Translations under genes and position numbers: made by a program | Shown here: piece by piece, positions 24,402 to 33,472 of the stretch | Layout: each line of letters starts with the position of its first letter | How positions within the stretch are numbered: the stretch's first letter is position 1 | Source of the DNA: JAOPZW01 sp963803375 | GTDB lineage: Bacteria > Actinomycetota > Thermoleophilia > Solirubrobacterales > Solirubrobacteraceae | Length of the DNA stretch: 64,000 bases | Reading direction: 5' to 3' | NCBI GenBank assembly: GCA_963803375.1 | Contig: CAWDMB010000008.1 | Coordinates: 248,001 to 312,000 of the forward strand | The notes under the pieces: generated by a model | Seen by the model: the letters and a program-made list of their open reading frames with translations, nothing else | Database searches by the model: none | Told to the model about the DNA's origin: nothing

Positions 24402-25922
24402 ATGAGCCTTGCCGAGATCGATCCTCCCCGCGTCCCCAACCGCGACGGGGGCGAGACCGCCCCCCACGTCGTCATCGGCGGTGGCCCCGCCGGGCTGAGC
24501 GCCGGCTACCTGCTGGCCAAGGCCGGCAAGAAGGTGATCGTGCTCGAGGCCGACGACCAGGTCGGCGGCCTCGCCAAGACCGTCGTCGACCCCGACGGCT
24601 ACCGCTTCGACCTCGGCGGCCACCGCTTCTTCACCAAGAACCAGGAAGTCAACGACCTCTGGCTGGAGATCATGGGCGACGAGTTCCTCATGCGCCCGCG
24701 GATGTCGCGCATCTTCTGGCGCGGGCGCTTCCTCGACTACCCGCTCAAGGGCACCGACGTCATCCGCAAGCTCGGCCCGGTCGAGGTCCTGCGCTGCGGC
24801 CTGTCGTACCTGTGGGCGGCCGTGAAGCCCAAGGGTCGCGAGGACAACTTCGAGCAGTGGGTCTCCAACCGCTTCGGCAAGCGGCTCTACACGCACTTCT
24901 TCGAGTCCTACACCGAGAAGGTCTGGGGCGTGCCGACGACGGAGATCCGCGCCGAGTGGGCCGCGCAGCGGATCAAGGGCCTGTCCTTCTTCAGCGCCGC
25001 CAAGGCCGCGTTCTTCGGCAACGAGGGCAACAAGATCAAGTCGCTCATCGACGCCTTCCAGTACCCCCGCTACGGCCCCGGGCAGATGTGGGAGATGATG
25101 ACCGCGCGCATCGAGCGGCTGGGGGGCGAGGTCCGCACGTCGACGCCGGCGACGCGCCTGGAGTTCGCGGCCCCCGACGGCGAGGCCGTCAAGTGCACGG
25201 CCGTCCGGACCGCCGACGAGGTCATCGAGCCCGCCGCCGTCATCTCCTCGCTGCCGCTGCGCGCGACCGCCGCGCTCGCCGACCCGGCGCCGCCGGCCGA
25301 GGTCGTCGAGGCGGCGCGCGGCCTGCGCTACCGCGACTTCCTCACGGTCGCGGTCGTCCTGGACGGCGAGGACCTGTTCCCCGACAACTGGATCTACATC
25401 CACGAGCCGGGGGTGCGCGTCGGACGGATCCAGAACTACCGCTCCTGGAGCCCGTGGATGGTCCCCGACCCCGATTCGGCCTGCGTCGGCCTGGAGTACT
25501 TCTGCTTTGCGGGCGACGACCTCTGGACGATGAGCGACGACGCGCTCGTGGCCCTGGCCACCGCGGAGCTCGCCGCGCTCGGCCTCGCCGATCCGGCCAA
25601 GGTCCGGCGCGGCCACGTCGTGCGCGTGCCGCTCGCCTATCCGATGTACGACGCCGAGTACGCCGAGCGCGTGGCGACGATCCGCGCGTGGCTGGATCCG
25701 CTGGGCACGAACTTCCAGCAGGTCGGGCGCAACGGGCTGCACCGCTACAACAACTCCGACCACTCGATGCTCAGCGCCATGCGCGCGGTCGACAACGTCC
25801 TGCGCCGCGGCGACCACGACATCTGGGCCGTCAACGTCGAGAGCGCCTACCACGAGGAGCGGACCGACGCCGACGCCGTGCAGCCCTACAGGCGGCTGCC
25901 CGACGCGCCGGTAGCGGCCTAG
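24402..25922 (+). CDS. FAD-dependent oxidoreductase (amine oxidase/UGM-like)
   Basis: Rossmann FAD-binding start VVIGGGPAGLSAGYLLAKAG near residue 25, followed by VLEADDQVGGLAKTV and FDLGGHRFFT, typical of the protoporphyrinogen-oxidase/UDP-galactopyranose-mutase-like group. The C-terminal FAD block is NNSDHSMLSAMRAVDNVL. This family often sits with polysaccharide genes, where it may act on a nucleotide or lipid-linked sugar. The neighbours (two GT-C enzymes, a flippase-like protein) favour that over heme synthesis. ATG 24402 has GGTGAGG five bases upstream; ATG 24390 (four residues longer) has a poorly spaced AGGA. Confidence 0.75.
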   Translation: MSLAEIDPPRVPNRDGGETAPHVVIGGGPAGLSAGYLLAKAGKKVIVLEADDQVGGLAKTVVDPDGYRFDLGGHRFFTKNQEVNDLWLEIMGDEFLMRPRMSRIFWRGRFLDYPLKGTDVIRKLGPVEVLRCGLSYLWAAVKPKGREDNFEQWVSNRFGKRLYTHFFESYTEKVWGVPTTEIRAEWAAQRIKGLSFFSAAKAAFFGNEGNKIKSLIDAFQYPRYGPGQMWEMMTARIERLGGEVRTSTPATRLEFAAPDGEAVKCTAVRTADEVIEPAAVISSLPLRATAALADPAPPAEVVEAARGLRYRDFLTVAVVLDGEDLFPDNWIYIHEPGVRVGRIQNYRSWSPWMVPDPDSACVGLEYFCFAGDDLWTMSDDALVALATAELAALGLADPAKVRRGHVVRVPLAYPMYDAEYAERVATIRAWLDPLGTNFQQVGRNGLHRYNNSDHSMLSAMRAVDNVLRRGDHDIWAVNVESAYHEERTDADAVQPYRRLPDAPVAA

Positions 25923-25933
25923 CCGGGAGTCGG

Positions 25934-26914
25934 GTGGCCGGACGGACGCGCATCGTCGCTCTGCAGGCGCTCGTATCGGCCGTCGCGCTGGCCGCCGTCG
26001 CCTGGTGGGCGACGCGCCAGCCGCTCCCCGACATCCCCGACGCCGCCGCGCTCCCGCGCCTGGCGGCGGCCGTCGGGCTCTACGCGCTGGCCACGGCGTT
26101 GCGCTCCGAGCGCTGGCTCCTGCTCCTGCGCCACGGCGGCCACCGCGCCGGGCGCGCCGACGCCTACGCCCTGACGACCGTGGGCTACATGGGCAACAAC
26201 GCGCTGCCCGCCCGCGCCGGCGACGTCCTGAAGGCGGTGCTGACCGCACCGCGCGTGGGGGCGCCGCGGGCGCAGATGTTCGGCACGCTCGTCGCCGAGC
26301 GCCTGCTCGACGTCGCCGCGCTCGCCCTGCTCTTCGCCGCCCTGGTGACCACGCTGCGCCTGCCCCTGGGCGTGCCGGGTTGGGTCCTGCTCGCGGTCGG
26401 CGCCGGGCTGCTGGCCGCCGCGGGCGGCGCGGCGTGGCTCGGACGCGGCACCGCGGCGGGCCGGCGCGTCCGCGCGCTCGCGGTCGCCCTGCTGTCACCG
26501 ACGCGGCGCCTGTGGAGCGCGAGGGGCGCCGCGCTGCTCGGCGTCTCGCTCGCGCTGTGGCTGCTGGAGGGCTCGATCTACGCCGTCCTCGGCCCCGCCG
26601 CGGGCATCGACCTGTCGCTGCTTGACGGGCTCTACATCATGTCGCTCGCGAACCTCGTCGCGCTCGTCCCGGCCGCGCCGGGCTACGTCGGGACGTTCGA
26701 CGCCGCGGTCGTGCTCGGCGTGCGACTCGTGGGCGCCGGCGCGCGGTCGGCGGCGCTGGGCTACGTCGTCCTCGTGCGCTTCGTGCTCTTCGTGCCGATC
26801 ACCGTCGTGGGCCTGGCGGCGCTCGTCGGGCGCTACGGCGGCCTCGGGGCGCTGCGCAGGACGCTCGGCGCGCCGGCGGCGTCGAGCCCGCCGGCCGCAC
26901 GCCCGGCCGCCTGA
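25934..26914 (+). CDS. UPF0104/flippase-like integral membrane protein
   Basis: About eight hydrophobic helices in 326 residues. Family signatures of the lysylphosphatidylglycerol-synthase membrane domain (UPF0104, AglD-like) are visible: GYMGNNALPARAGDVLKAVL (the N-x-x-P-ARAGE/D motif), FGTLVAERLLDVAAL, and LVPAAPGYVGTFDAAVVLG. No cytoplasmic catalytic domain is attached. Members are linked to lipid or polyprenyl-sugar translocation and transfer. GTG 25934 lies 12 bp after the FAD gene, forming the end of a probable four-gene envelope-glycan operon. Confidence 0.8.
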   Translation: MAGRTRIVALQALVSAVALAAVAWWATRQPLPDIPDAAALPRLAAAVGLYALATALRSERWLLLLRHGGHRAGRADAYALTTVGYMGNNALPARAGDVLKAVLTAPRVGAPRAQMFGTLVAERLLDVAALALLFAALVTTLRLPLGVPGWVLLAVGAGLLAAAGGAAWLGRGTAAGRRVRALAVALLSPTRRLWSARGAALLGVSLALWLLEGSIYAVLGPAAGIDLSLLDGLYIMSLANLVALVPAAPGYVGTFDAAVVLGVRLVGAGARSAALGYVVLVRFVLFVPITVVGLAALVGRYGGLGALRRTLGAPAASSPPAARPAA

Positions 26915-26928
26915 CACCGGTGAGACGC

Positions 26929-28443
26929 TCAGCCGGCCGCCCGTGCCGCCTCGGGCTCGGGCTGTGAGCCCGCGGGCAGCTCGATCGGCAGCTCCAGGAC
27001 GAAGCGTGCGCCCGGGCCGGCGGCGTCGGCCAGCGCCAGCGCCCCGCCCATCCGCGTCGCGAGCTCGCGCCCGATCGCCAGCCCGAGCCCGAAGCCGCCG
27101 GCCGACGACGCCGCCGTCCCGCGCTCGAAGCGCTCGAAGATCCGCTCGCGGTCGCCGGCGGGGACGCCGGGCCCGTGGTCGGCGACCTCGATGCCCGCGT
27201 GCTCGCCGTGGTAGGCGGCGGACACGCGCACGGGCGCCCCCGGCGGCGAATAGCGCAACGCGTTGTCGAGGAGGATGCGCGCGACCCGCGCCACCGCGCC
27301 GGGATCGCCGCTGGCCCACACCGGCCCCGGCGGCGGCGGAGCGTCGATCGGCACCCGCAGCTCGGCTGCGCGGAGCTCGAACTCGGCCACCACCGCGCGC
27401 GCGAGCTCGCCGAGCTCGACCGGCTCGGAGCGCAGCGGCACGGCGGCGTCGAGGCGGCTGAGGTCGAGCAGCTCGGCGGCGAGGTTGCCCAGGCGGCGCA
27501 GCTGCTCCCGCGCGCCCGCGACCTGCTCGCGCGCCTCGTCGGGATCCAGGCGCCCGTCGACGAGGTCCTCGTGGAGGAGCTCGAGCGTTCCCTGCAGCGA
27601 GGTCAGGGGCGTCCGCAGCTCGTGCGACGCCGTCGCCACGAACGCGCGGCGCGCCGCCTCCTGCCGGCGCAGGGCCTTCTGCATCACCGCCAGCGTCCGC
27701 GCGAGGTCGCCGACCTCGTCGCCGCCGTCGTCGTGGGGCGCGGGCGCGTCGATGCCCTCGCGGATGACCCGCACGGCGCCGGCGCGCAGCCGGGCCAGGC
27801 GCCGGCCGAGCGTGGTGGCCAGGGCGATCCCGAGCAGCACGGCGACCAGCAGCCCGACGAGCGCGGCGGCGAGGAACGCGTTGCGGACCTGGTCGACGGC
27901 GGTCGTCACGTCGGTGAGCTGCTTCTGGGTCACCAGCACGAACGACGTCTCGGCCGGCGCGTCGAGCGAGACCGCGCGCGGCACCTCGATCGGCCGCGTG
28001 ACCGTGACCTCGTTGTCGCCGCGCACGGTGCTCCCGGTCTCGTCGATGACCGTGCGCAGGATGTCGCTCACCGGCACCGACCGGCCGCCGAAGTCGGTGT
28101 CGGCGACGAGCGCGTCGCCCGGCACCGAGTCGGCGACGATCACCCGCGCGTCGGCGCGCTGGCGCAGCGTGAACGCGCGATCCTGGAGGTCGAGCCGCAG
28201 CCGGTTGAGGCGCTCGTCGCGTGGTCGTCCGCGCGAGGCCTTCAGGCTGGCCGCGATCCGCCGGCGGAAGAGCGGCACGTCGGCCGCCGTCGTGCTCTCG
28301 AGGTCGGTCGCGGCCTGGTCGGTGAGGTTGTCCTGCAGCGGCGGCAGGAGCGCGAGGGCGGCGACCACGAGCGTGACGACGCTCGTGAACACGAGCGCGG
28401 CGAGCAGCCGCGGGCGCAGGCCGAAGCCGAGCCGGCGCCTCAC
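26929..28443 (-). CDS. two-component sensor histidine kinase
   Basis: Membrane helices at about 13-33 and 190-212 flank a 155-residue extracytoplasmic sensor region with no recognised ligand domain. A HAMP linker follows. The H-box TASHELRTPL places the phospho-acceptor at His274. N box LLDNALRYS, G1 VADHGPGVP and G2 GFGLGLAIGRELA complete the ATPase domain. It overlaps the response regulator gene by 4 bp, and both are read leftward, convergent with the flippase-like gene (14 bp gap). The signal is unknown; adjacency to envelope genes hints at envelope sensing. Confidence 0.92.
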   Translation of the reverse strand: MRRRLGFGLRPRLLAALVFTSVVTLVVAALALLPPLQDNLTDQAATDLESTTAADVPLFRRRIAASLKASRGRPRDERLNRLRLDLQDRAFTLRQRADARVIVADSVPGDALVADTDFGGRSVPVSDILRTVIDETGSTVRGDNEVTVTRPIEVPRAVSLDAPAETSFVLVTQKQLTDVTTAVDQVRNAFLAAALVGLLVAVLLGIALATTLGRRLARLRAGAVRVIREGIDAPAPHDDGGDEVGDLARTLAVMQKALRRQEAARRAFVATASHELRTPLTSLQGTLELLHEDLVDGRLDPDEAREQVAGAREQLRRLGNLAAELLDLSRLDAAVPLRSEPVELGELARAVVAEFELRAAELRVPIDAPPPPGPVWASGDPGAVARVARILLDNALRYSPPGAPVRVSAAYHGEHAGIEVADHGPGVPAGDRERIFERFERGTAASSAGGFGLGLAIGRELATRMGGALALADAAGPGARFVLELPIELPAGSQPEPEAARAAG

Positions 28444-29138
28444 TGCTCGCGGAAGCGGTAGCCCGCGCCGCGGACCGTCAGGATCAGGCTCGGCTCCTCG
28501 GGCCTCTCCTCGAGCTTCTCGCGCAGGTGGCGGATGTGGACGTCGATCGCGCGCGGATCGCGGTAGGCGCTGTCGCCCCAGATCGCGCGCAGGAGCTCCT
28601 GGCGCGTGAAGAGCTTGCCCGGGCGCTCGATGAGGCAGGCCAGCAGCTCGAACTCCGAGAACGTCAGGCGCACCGGGGCGCCGGCGACCGTGACCTGGCG
28701 CGCGCGCTGGTCGAGGGTCACCGGCCCGACGGCGACCACGCCTTCGACGACGCGCCCGTGCGCGCGACGCAGGACTGCGCGGACGCGGCTGCGCAGCTCG
28801 GCGAGGCCGAAGGGCTTCGTGACGTAGTCGTCGGCGCCGGCCTCGAGCCCCTGGACGGCGTCGGCCTCGCTGTCGAGCGCCGTGAGCATGATGATCGGCA
28901 CGATCTCGCGCTGGGCGCGCAGGGCGCGGGCGACGTCGTGGCCCGCCGGCCCGGGCCCGAGCGCGACGTCGAGCAGGACGACGTCGAAGTCGTGCGCGGC
29001 GGCCCGCTCCAGCGCGGCCGCGCCGTCGGGCACGGCCGTGACGCGGTGGCCCTCGCGCTCGAAGGAGCGCGTGAGCATGGCCCGCAGCGGAGCGTCGTCG
29101 TCGACCACCAGGATGTCCAGCGCAGACCCGCTCGGCAT
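28440..29138 (-). CDS. OmpR/PhoB-family response regulator
   Basis: 232 residues. Receiver domain with acidic pocket VVDDD near residue 12, phospho-acceptor Asp57 in VVLLDVALG, and the conserved Lys in DDYVTKPFG. The winged-helix output domain has RLTFSEFELLACLIERPGKLFTRQELL and IDVHIRHLREKLE, typical of OmpR-type DNA binding. ATG 29138 is the start; the open frame extends much further but is antisense to the beta-propeller gene. It is the partner of the adjacent kinase. No target site was identified. Confidence 0.93.
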   Translation of the reverse strand: MPSGSALDILVVDDDAPLRAMLTRSFEREGHRVTAVPDGAAALERAAAHDFDVVLLDVALGPGPAGHDVARALRAQREIVPIIMLTALDSEADAVQGLEAGADDYVTKPFGLAELRSRVRAVLRRAHGRVVEGVVAVGPVTLDQRARQVTVAGAPVRLTFSEFELLACLIERPGKLFTRQELLRAIWGDSAYRDPRAIDVHIRHLREKLEERPEEPSLILTVRGAGYRFREQ

Positions 29139-29216
29139 GTGACGGCTGAGGATACGGCTCGAACCTTCGTCCAGTGCCCTCCGGTCGTCGTGCGACGATG
29201 CCGATGAGGCAGGTGG

Positions 29217-30605
29217 ATGAGGCGACGCATGTCCATGACCAGGCCGCTGGGACTGCTCCTGGCGCTGGGGGCGCTCGTGGCGGCGCCCGCGGTCGCGCGT
29301 GCCGAGCCGCCCCTGGCGTACGTCTACGCGTCGGCCAACGGCCTGGGCCAGGTCGACGCCTACGCGGCCGACGCGGCCGGAGCGCTCAGCCGGCTCGGCG
29401 CGTCCTCGCCCGCCGGCGGGCGCCCGGCGGGCCTCGTCTCGGCGCCCGACGGACGCAGCCTCTACGTCGCTGACCAGGTCGGCGGCACCGTCTCGCAGTT
29501 CGACGTCGCCGACGACGGCGCGCTGACGCCCAAGCAGCCCGCCGCCGTCAGCGCCGGGGAGGCGCCCTTCGGGGTGGCCGTCGCGCCCGACGGGGCGCAC
29601 GTGTACGTCACCGACCGGGCCGAGGGCGCGGTCTCGGTCTTCGACGTCGGGCCGGGCGGTGCGCTCGCGCCCGCGTCGACCGTCGCCGCCGGCGAGGGGG
29701 CGACGAGCATCGCCGTCGCGCCCGACGGCTCGAGCGCCTATGTCGCCAACTTTGCGGCCGGTACCGTCTCGCAGTTCGCGGTCGCCGCCGACGGCTCGCT
29801 CTCGCCGCGCGCCCCGGCCGCCGTGCCCGCCGGTGGCGCACCGTTCGCGATCGCCGTCGCGCCGGATCGCGCCAGCCTCTACGTCACCGACCAGTCGCGG
29901 CGGTCGGCCGTGCTGCAGTTCGACCTCGGCGCCGACGGCGCGCTCGCCCCGACGGCGCCGGCCGCCGTCGCGTCCGGGGGCTCCCCGGCCGGCCTCGTGG
30001 CCACCGCCGATGCGGTCTACGCGGCCAACTTCGCCGACGGGACGCTCTCGCAGTACGCCGTCGGTCCCGGCGGGGCGCTCTCGCCGCAGGCGGCGCCGAC
30101 GGTCGGGGCCGGTCGGAACCCGTGGGCGCTCGCGCTGGCGCCCGACCGCCGCAGCCTCTACGTCGCCAACTACGGCGACGCGACCATCTCGCAGTACGAC
30201 GTCGGCGACGACGGCGCGCTCACGCCCAAGGCCCAGCCGGCGCTCGCGTCGGGCACGCGACCGATCGCGCTCGCGGTCCGCGCGGCGCCCGATGCGCTGG
30301 CGCCCTCCGTCGAGCTCACCGCGCCCCCCGACGGCGCGGCCTACGCGCTGCACGAGGAGGTGGTGGCCGACTTCGCCTGCGACGACGCGGGTCCCTCCGG
30401 GCTCGAGCGCTGCGAGGGCACCGTGCCCGACGGTGAGCCGATCGACACCGGCACGCCCGGCGACCACGAGTTCGCGGTGCTCGCGCGCGACGGCGCCGGC
30501 AACGAGACCCGCGTCGTGCACCGCTACACGGTCGACGAGCCGCCGCCGTGGCGCGACGGCTCGTTCCATCGCGCGGGGTTCGCGTTCTCGAGCCTCAGCC
30601 GCTGA
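29217..30605 (+). CDS. secreted seven-blade beta-propeller (YVTN/lactonase-like) protein
   Basis: 462 residues with a signal peptide (RRR n-region, then LGLLLALGALVAAPAVARA). About seven repeats of 45-50 residues each contain a PDG(R)SLYVA-like strand and VSQFDVxxDGALxP, for example PDGRSLYVADQVGGTVSQFD and PDRRSLYVANYGDATISQYD. This is the YVTN beta-propeller pattern. A C-terminal 100-residue Ig-like domain follows (PSVELTAPPDGAAYALHEEV). Catalytic lactonase residues cannot be verified. It diverges from the response regulator (78 bp gap) and overlaps the convergent SRPBCC gene by 11 bp. ATG 29229 is an alternative start. Confidence 0.75.
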   Translation: MRRRMSMTRPLGLLLALGALVAAPAVARAEPPLAYVYASANGLGQVDAYAADAAGALSRLGASSPAGGRPAGLVSAPDGRSLYVADQVGGTVSQFDVADDGALTPKQPAAVSAGEAPFGVAVAPDGAHVYVTDRAEGAVSVFDVGPGGALAPASTVAAGEGATSIAVAPDGSSAYVANFAAGTVSQFAVAADGSLSPRAPAAVPAGGAPFAIAVAPDRASLYVTDQSRRSAVLQFDLGADGALAPTAPAAVASGGSPAGLVATADAVYAANFADGTLSQYAVGPGGALSPQAAPTVGAGRNPWALALAPDRRSLYVANYGDATISQYDVGDDGALTPKAQPALASGTRPIALAVRAAPDALAPSVELTAPPDGAAYALHEEVVADFACDDAGPSGLERCEGTVPDGEPIDTGTPGDHEFAVLARDGAGNETRVVHRYTVDEPPPWRDGSFHRAGFAFSSLSR

Positions 30606-31083
30606 CGCCGGCGCCGCGGCGCCTCGCGGCCCGGCGGCGCAGCTGCTCGTGCTCGACCTGGCGCGCGAGCTGGGCGAGCGATCGGCGCAGGTGCCCGCGC
30701 ACGGTCGGCGCGGCGACCTGCTCGGCCAGCCAGCCGAGCAGGCCCGCGCCGGCCACGCCGTAGCTCAGGCGCAGCTCGACCGTCGTCCGGCCGCCCGGGC
30801 GGGGCCGCAGCCGCCAGCGCCCGCGCTGGTCGATGCCGGTGACCGAGGACCACGCGAGGTCGCGGGGCTCGGCCCACTCGACGACCTCGACGAGCCCGCC
30901 GACCTCGGCCGAGCCGACCCGCATGAGCGTCCGGAAGCGCGCGCCGAGCCCGCGGGTGCGCTCGCCGGCGGGCTCCCAGCGCGTGACGCCGGACATGAAG
31001 TGCAGGTAGCGCTCCGGATCGGTGACCGTCTCCCAGACCAGCGCCGGCGGCGCGGCGACCTCGGTGCGGGCGCCGACCCTCAT
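30595..31083 (-). CDS. SRPBCC (START-like) lipid/polyketide-binding protein
   Basis: 162 residues. The start VGARTEVAAPPALVWETVTDPERYLHFM is the classic opening of the SRPBCC/polyketide-cyclase fold, and RWRLRPRPGGRTTVELRLSY gives the middle beta-sheet. The C-terminal helix carries ARQVEHEQLRRRAARRR. These proteins bind hydrophobic ligands. The ATG overlaps the stop of the upstream acyltransferase gene by 4 bp, so both are co-translated, which suggests a role in lipid handling. Ligand unknown. Confidence 0.75.
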   Translation of the reverse strand: MRVGARTEVAAPPALVWETVTDPERYLHFMSGVTRWEPAGERTRGLGARFRTLMRVGSAEVGGLVEVVEWAEPRDLAWSSVTGIDQRGRWRLRPRPGGRTTVELRLSYGVAGAGLLGWLAEQVAAPTVRGHLRRSLAQLARQVEHEQLRRRAARRRGAGVSG

Positions 31084-32042
31084 CCCAGGATCGGCAGGCG
31101 CCGCTCGGCGGCCAGGGCGTCGAGCGTCTCCTGCATGAGCCGGACGACGTGCTCGTAGACCTCGTCGACGTCGGGCTCGGGGCCGAACTCCTCGCGCAGG
31201 TGGATCGGCGGCAGAGCCTCGACGGTGATCTTGGCCGGCAGCGGCAGGTGGCCGAGGAAGTCGCCGACGTTCAGGCCCCAGGGCAGCGCGAGCGAGATCG
31301 GCAGCACCTTCAGGCGCAGCGCGCGGTCGAGGCCCAGCGCCCGGGCCAGCCCGCCGCCGCGCGTGAGGAAGAGGGCGGTCTCCTGTCCGCCGATGGCGAC
31401 GACGGGCACGATCGGCGCGTCCTGGTCCAGCGCGAGCCGCACGAAGCCGCGGCGCCCCGCGAAGTCGACGGTGCCGCTCTCCCAGGTCGGGCGGTGGACC
31501 TCGTAGTCGCCGCCGGGGTAGACGAGCACCGCCGCGCCGCTCCGGAGCGCCTGCGCCGCGTTGACAGGCGACGCGGCCACGGTCCCGAAGCGCCGGAGGA
31601 AGCCGAGCCCGGGCGTGGAGAGCACGAGGTTGTGGGCGAGCTGGTGGAAGTGGCGCTCGACGCCGAAGTACGCGCTGAAGGCGAGCGTGAAGACCGACGT
31701 GTCCGGTGTGACGTTCCCGCCCGAGTGGTTGCCGACGAGCAGGACGGGGCCGTGCTCGGGGATGTTGCCCAGGCCGCGGACCTCGCCACGGAACCAGAGG
31801 CTGGCGAGCAGCCACAGGCCGGGTAGGCGCTCGCGGATGTAGTCCGGGTCGCGCTCGTCGAGGTCGGCGGGTGCGATCCGGCTCGTCAGCGGGGCGGCCA
31901 GGGCGCGCCCGAGGCGGGTGCGCAGTGAACGGAGGCCGTCGGGCCGGGCGGAGCTGCGCTCGTCGCTCGCACCGGCGCCCGGAGCGGCGGCGGCGCCGGC
32001 GCCGTTGCGCGAGGCGCCTGACTGGGTACCGGCCGCGCTCAT
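31080..32042 (-). CDS. lysophospholipid acyltransferase-family protein
   Basis: 320 residues. The acyltransferase core has VLLVGNHSGGNVTPD (an NHSGG variant of the HX4D motif, with the Asp farther away than in PlsC) and VLVYPGGDYEVHRPTW, corresponding to the second substrate block. VPVVAIGGQETALFL follows. The first 50 residues are low-complexity Ala/Gly/Ser-rich and probably disordered. The spacing of the active-site motif makes it a divergent family member, likely making glycerolipids or wax/TAG-like lipids; substrate unproven. It is followed by the coupled SRPBCC gene. Confidence 0.72.
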   Translation of the reverse strand: MSAAGTQSGASRNGAGAAAAPGAGASDERSSARPDGLRSLRTRLGRALAAPLTSRIAPADLDERDPDYIRERLPGLWLLASLWFRGEVRGLGNIPEHGPVLLVGNHSGGNVTPDTSVFTLAFSAYFGVERHFHQLAHNLVLSTPGLGFLRRFGTVAASPVNAAQALRSGAAVLVYPGGDYEVHRPTWESGTVDFAGRRGFVRLALDQDAPIVPVVAIGGQETALFLTRGGGLARALGLDRALRLKVLPISLALPWGLNVGDFLGHLPLPAKITVEALPPIHLREEFGPEPDVDEVYEHVVRLMQETLDALAAERRLPILG

Positions 32043-32140
32043 CCGGTCAGCGATCCTACCCGAGGACCGGCGCCGCTCAGGGCCGACGGCAGTCGACGAG
32101 GACGGTCGGGTGCCCCACGGTCCGCCTCCGCGCGCAGCGG

Positions 32141-33085
32141 TTACGCGGCCCGGGCGTCGCGCGCGCTCGTCCCGAGCGCGTCGACGCGTGCGAAGAAGCG
32201 CCGCAGCAACCCGGTCGTCTGCTCGGCGCGCTCGACCTGGGGCACGTGCCCGCAGTTCTCGAGGACGATCTGCTCCGCGGACGGCAGCCAGCTCGCGACG
32301 TGCTCGGCGAAGCCGGGCGAGATCAGCCGGTCCGACGAGCCCCACACGAACATGGCCGGGGCCTCGAGGGCGGCCAGGCGCGGGTAGAAGCCGCCGCGGC
32401 CGAACGGGCGGTCGAGGTAGATGTTGCGCGCCGCCGCGAGGAACGCGAGTCGCGCCCCGGCGCTCGCGTAGATGCGCTGGAACTCGTCGACGACCACGTC
32501 GGCCACCGACGGGTCGACCTGGTCGGGGTCGGCGAAGAGGCTCCAGAAGTGGCGCGCCACGAGCCTGCGCGAGAAGCGGTGGGGCAGCATCCCCAGCTCG
32601 GGGCGCAGGAGCCGCACGACCGGGTGCAGGTCGCGGCGAACGAAGGCGACGGCCGGGCACAGCAGCGCGAGCCCGGCCACCCGCTCGGGTCGGCGCAGCC
32701 CGATCTCGAGCGCGACGCGCCCGCCCATCGAGTTGCCGACCAGGTGCGCGCGGCCGACGCCGAGAGCGTCCATGACGTCGAGGACCGTGTCGGCGAACCA
32801 GGGCGCGTGGTACGGGCCGGTCGCCGGCTTCGAGGACGAGCCGAAGCCGGGCAGGTCGAGGGCGTGAACGCGAAACCCGGCGCGAGTCAGCGCGCCCGCC
32901 GTGTCGAAGAACGAGGCCTTCGTGGCGCCCAGGCCGTGGATGCAGACGACGTCGGCGCCGTCGCCCATCGTCAGCGTCGAAACGCGCCGCCTCGGCAGGC
33001 GAACCTCGTGGATGCGCAACGCGGGCCAGCCGGCCGTTGGGCGGGCGGAACAGGCCCTCGAAGCCGACCGCGAGGTCGAGGTCAC
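32141..33085 (-). CDS. alpha/beta hydrolase (C-terminal part of a frameshifted SCP2-hydrolase gene)
   Basis: From residue 24 on the sequence is a complete alpha/beta hydrolase: oxyanion block VVCIHGLGATKASFFD, LDLPGFGSSSKP, nucleophile elbow LVGNSMGGRVALE (Ser in GNSMG), an acid-loop VWGSSDRLISPG and the catalytic His in ENCGHVPQVE. The first 23 residues of this frame are out-of-frame translation of the neighbouring SCP2 domain, so the ATG at 33085 is unlikely to be the natural start. The likely native protein began at 33386 and fused an SCP2 domain to this hydrolase. Confidence 0.75.
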   Translation of the reverse strand: MTSTSRSASRACSARPTAGWPALRIHEVRLPRRRVSTLTMGDGADVVCIHGLGATKASFFDTAGALTRAGFRVHALDLPGFGSSSKPATGPYHAPWFADTVLDVMDALGVGRAHLVGNSMGGRVALEIGLRRPERVAGLALLCPAVAFVRRDLHPVVRLLRPELGMLPHRFSRRLVARHFWSLFADPDQVDPSVADVVVDEFQRIYASAGARLAFLAAARNIYLDRPFGRGGFYPRLAALEAPAMFVWGSSDRLISPGFAEHVASWLPSAEQIVLENCGHVPQVERAEQTTGLLRRFFARVDALGTSARDARAA

Positions 33086-33386
33086 CGCGCGCGTACAGCG
33101 CCCGCTGCGAGAACGCCTCGATGCCCGAGAGCTCGCCCGCGCGCAGACTCAGCCAGGTCCCGGCGTCGGTGCCGATGACGACGCCGGGCGCGCGCCGCGT
33201 GACGCCGCGGCGCACCCGCGCGCCGTGGGACGTGCAGCGGACCTCCCACGTGTGGCCGACGTCTCCGAGCCGGACGTGGTACGTCGCGTCGAAGCCCTCG
33301 GGCGCCCCGAGGTAGCGTTCGGGCAGCGTGCGGAACGCATCCTCGACGCGTTTCAGGCGCTCCGCGTGCGACAGCGACCCCGGCAT
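33021..33386 (-). pseudogene. SCP2 sterol-carrier domain, 5' part of the frameshifted fusion gene
   Basis: Starting at ATG 33386 the frame encodes HAERLKRVEDAFRTLPERYL, then LGDVGHTWEVRCT, GVTRRAPGVVIGTDAGTWL and SGIEAFSQRALYARGDLDLA, an SCP2/alkyl-sulfatase-like lipid-binding fold. The match ends at GLFRPPNGR, and the logical continuation (LRIHEVRLPRRRVSTLTMG) is one frame over, joining the hydrolase. One base gained or lost near 33020-33040 explains the split. The original frame stays open, without sense, all the way into the acyltransferase gene. It could be a true mutation or a sequence error. Confidence 0.65.
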
Positions 33387-33456
33387 TCCGGCCCGGCCAA
33401 GCCTATACCCGCGCCGGGCCCTCGCGCCACGATCGTGGTCACGGCGACGGCTCGCG

Positions 33457-33462
33457 TAGCCT
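33457..33462 (+). promoter_or_regulatory. -10 box candidate for cysS (TAGCCT)
   Basis: TAGCCT lies 10 bases before the TTG start of cysS, in an 86-bp divergent gap. No -35 match seen. Confidence 0.4.
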
Positions 33463-33472
33463 TGGGGGCCGC

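Noticed and set aside
32990..33085. Programmed frameshift joining SCP2 and hydrolase
   Set aside because: No slippery heptamer or obvious downstream pseudoknot was seen; a simple indel is the more economical explanation.
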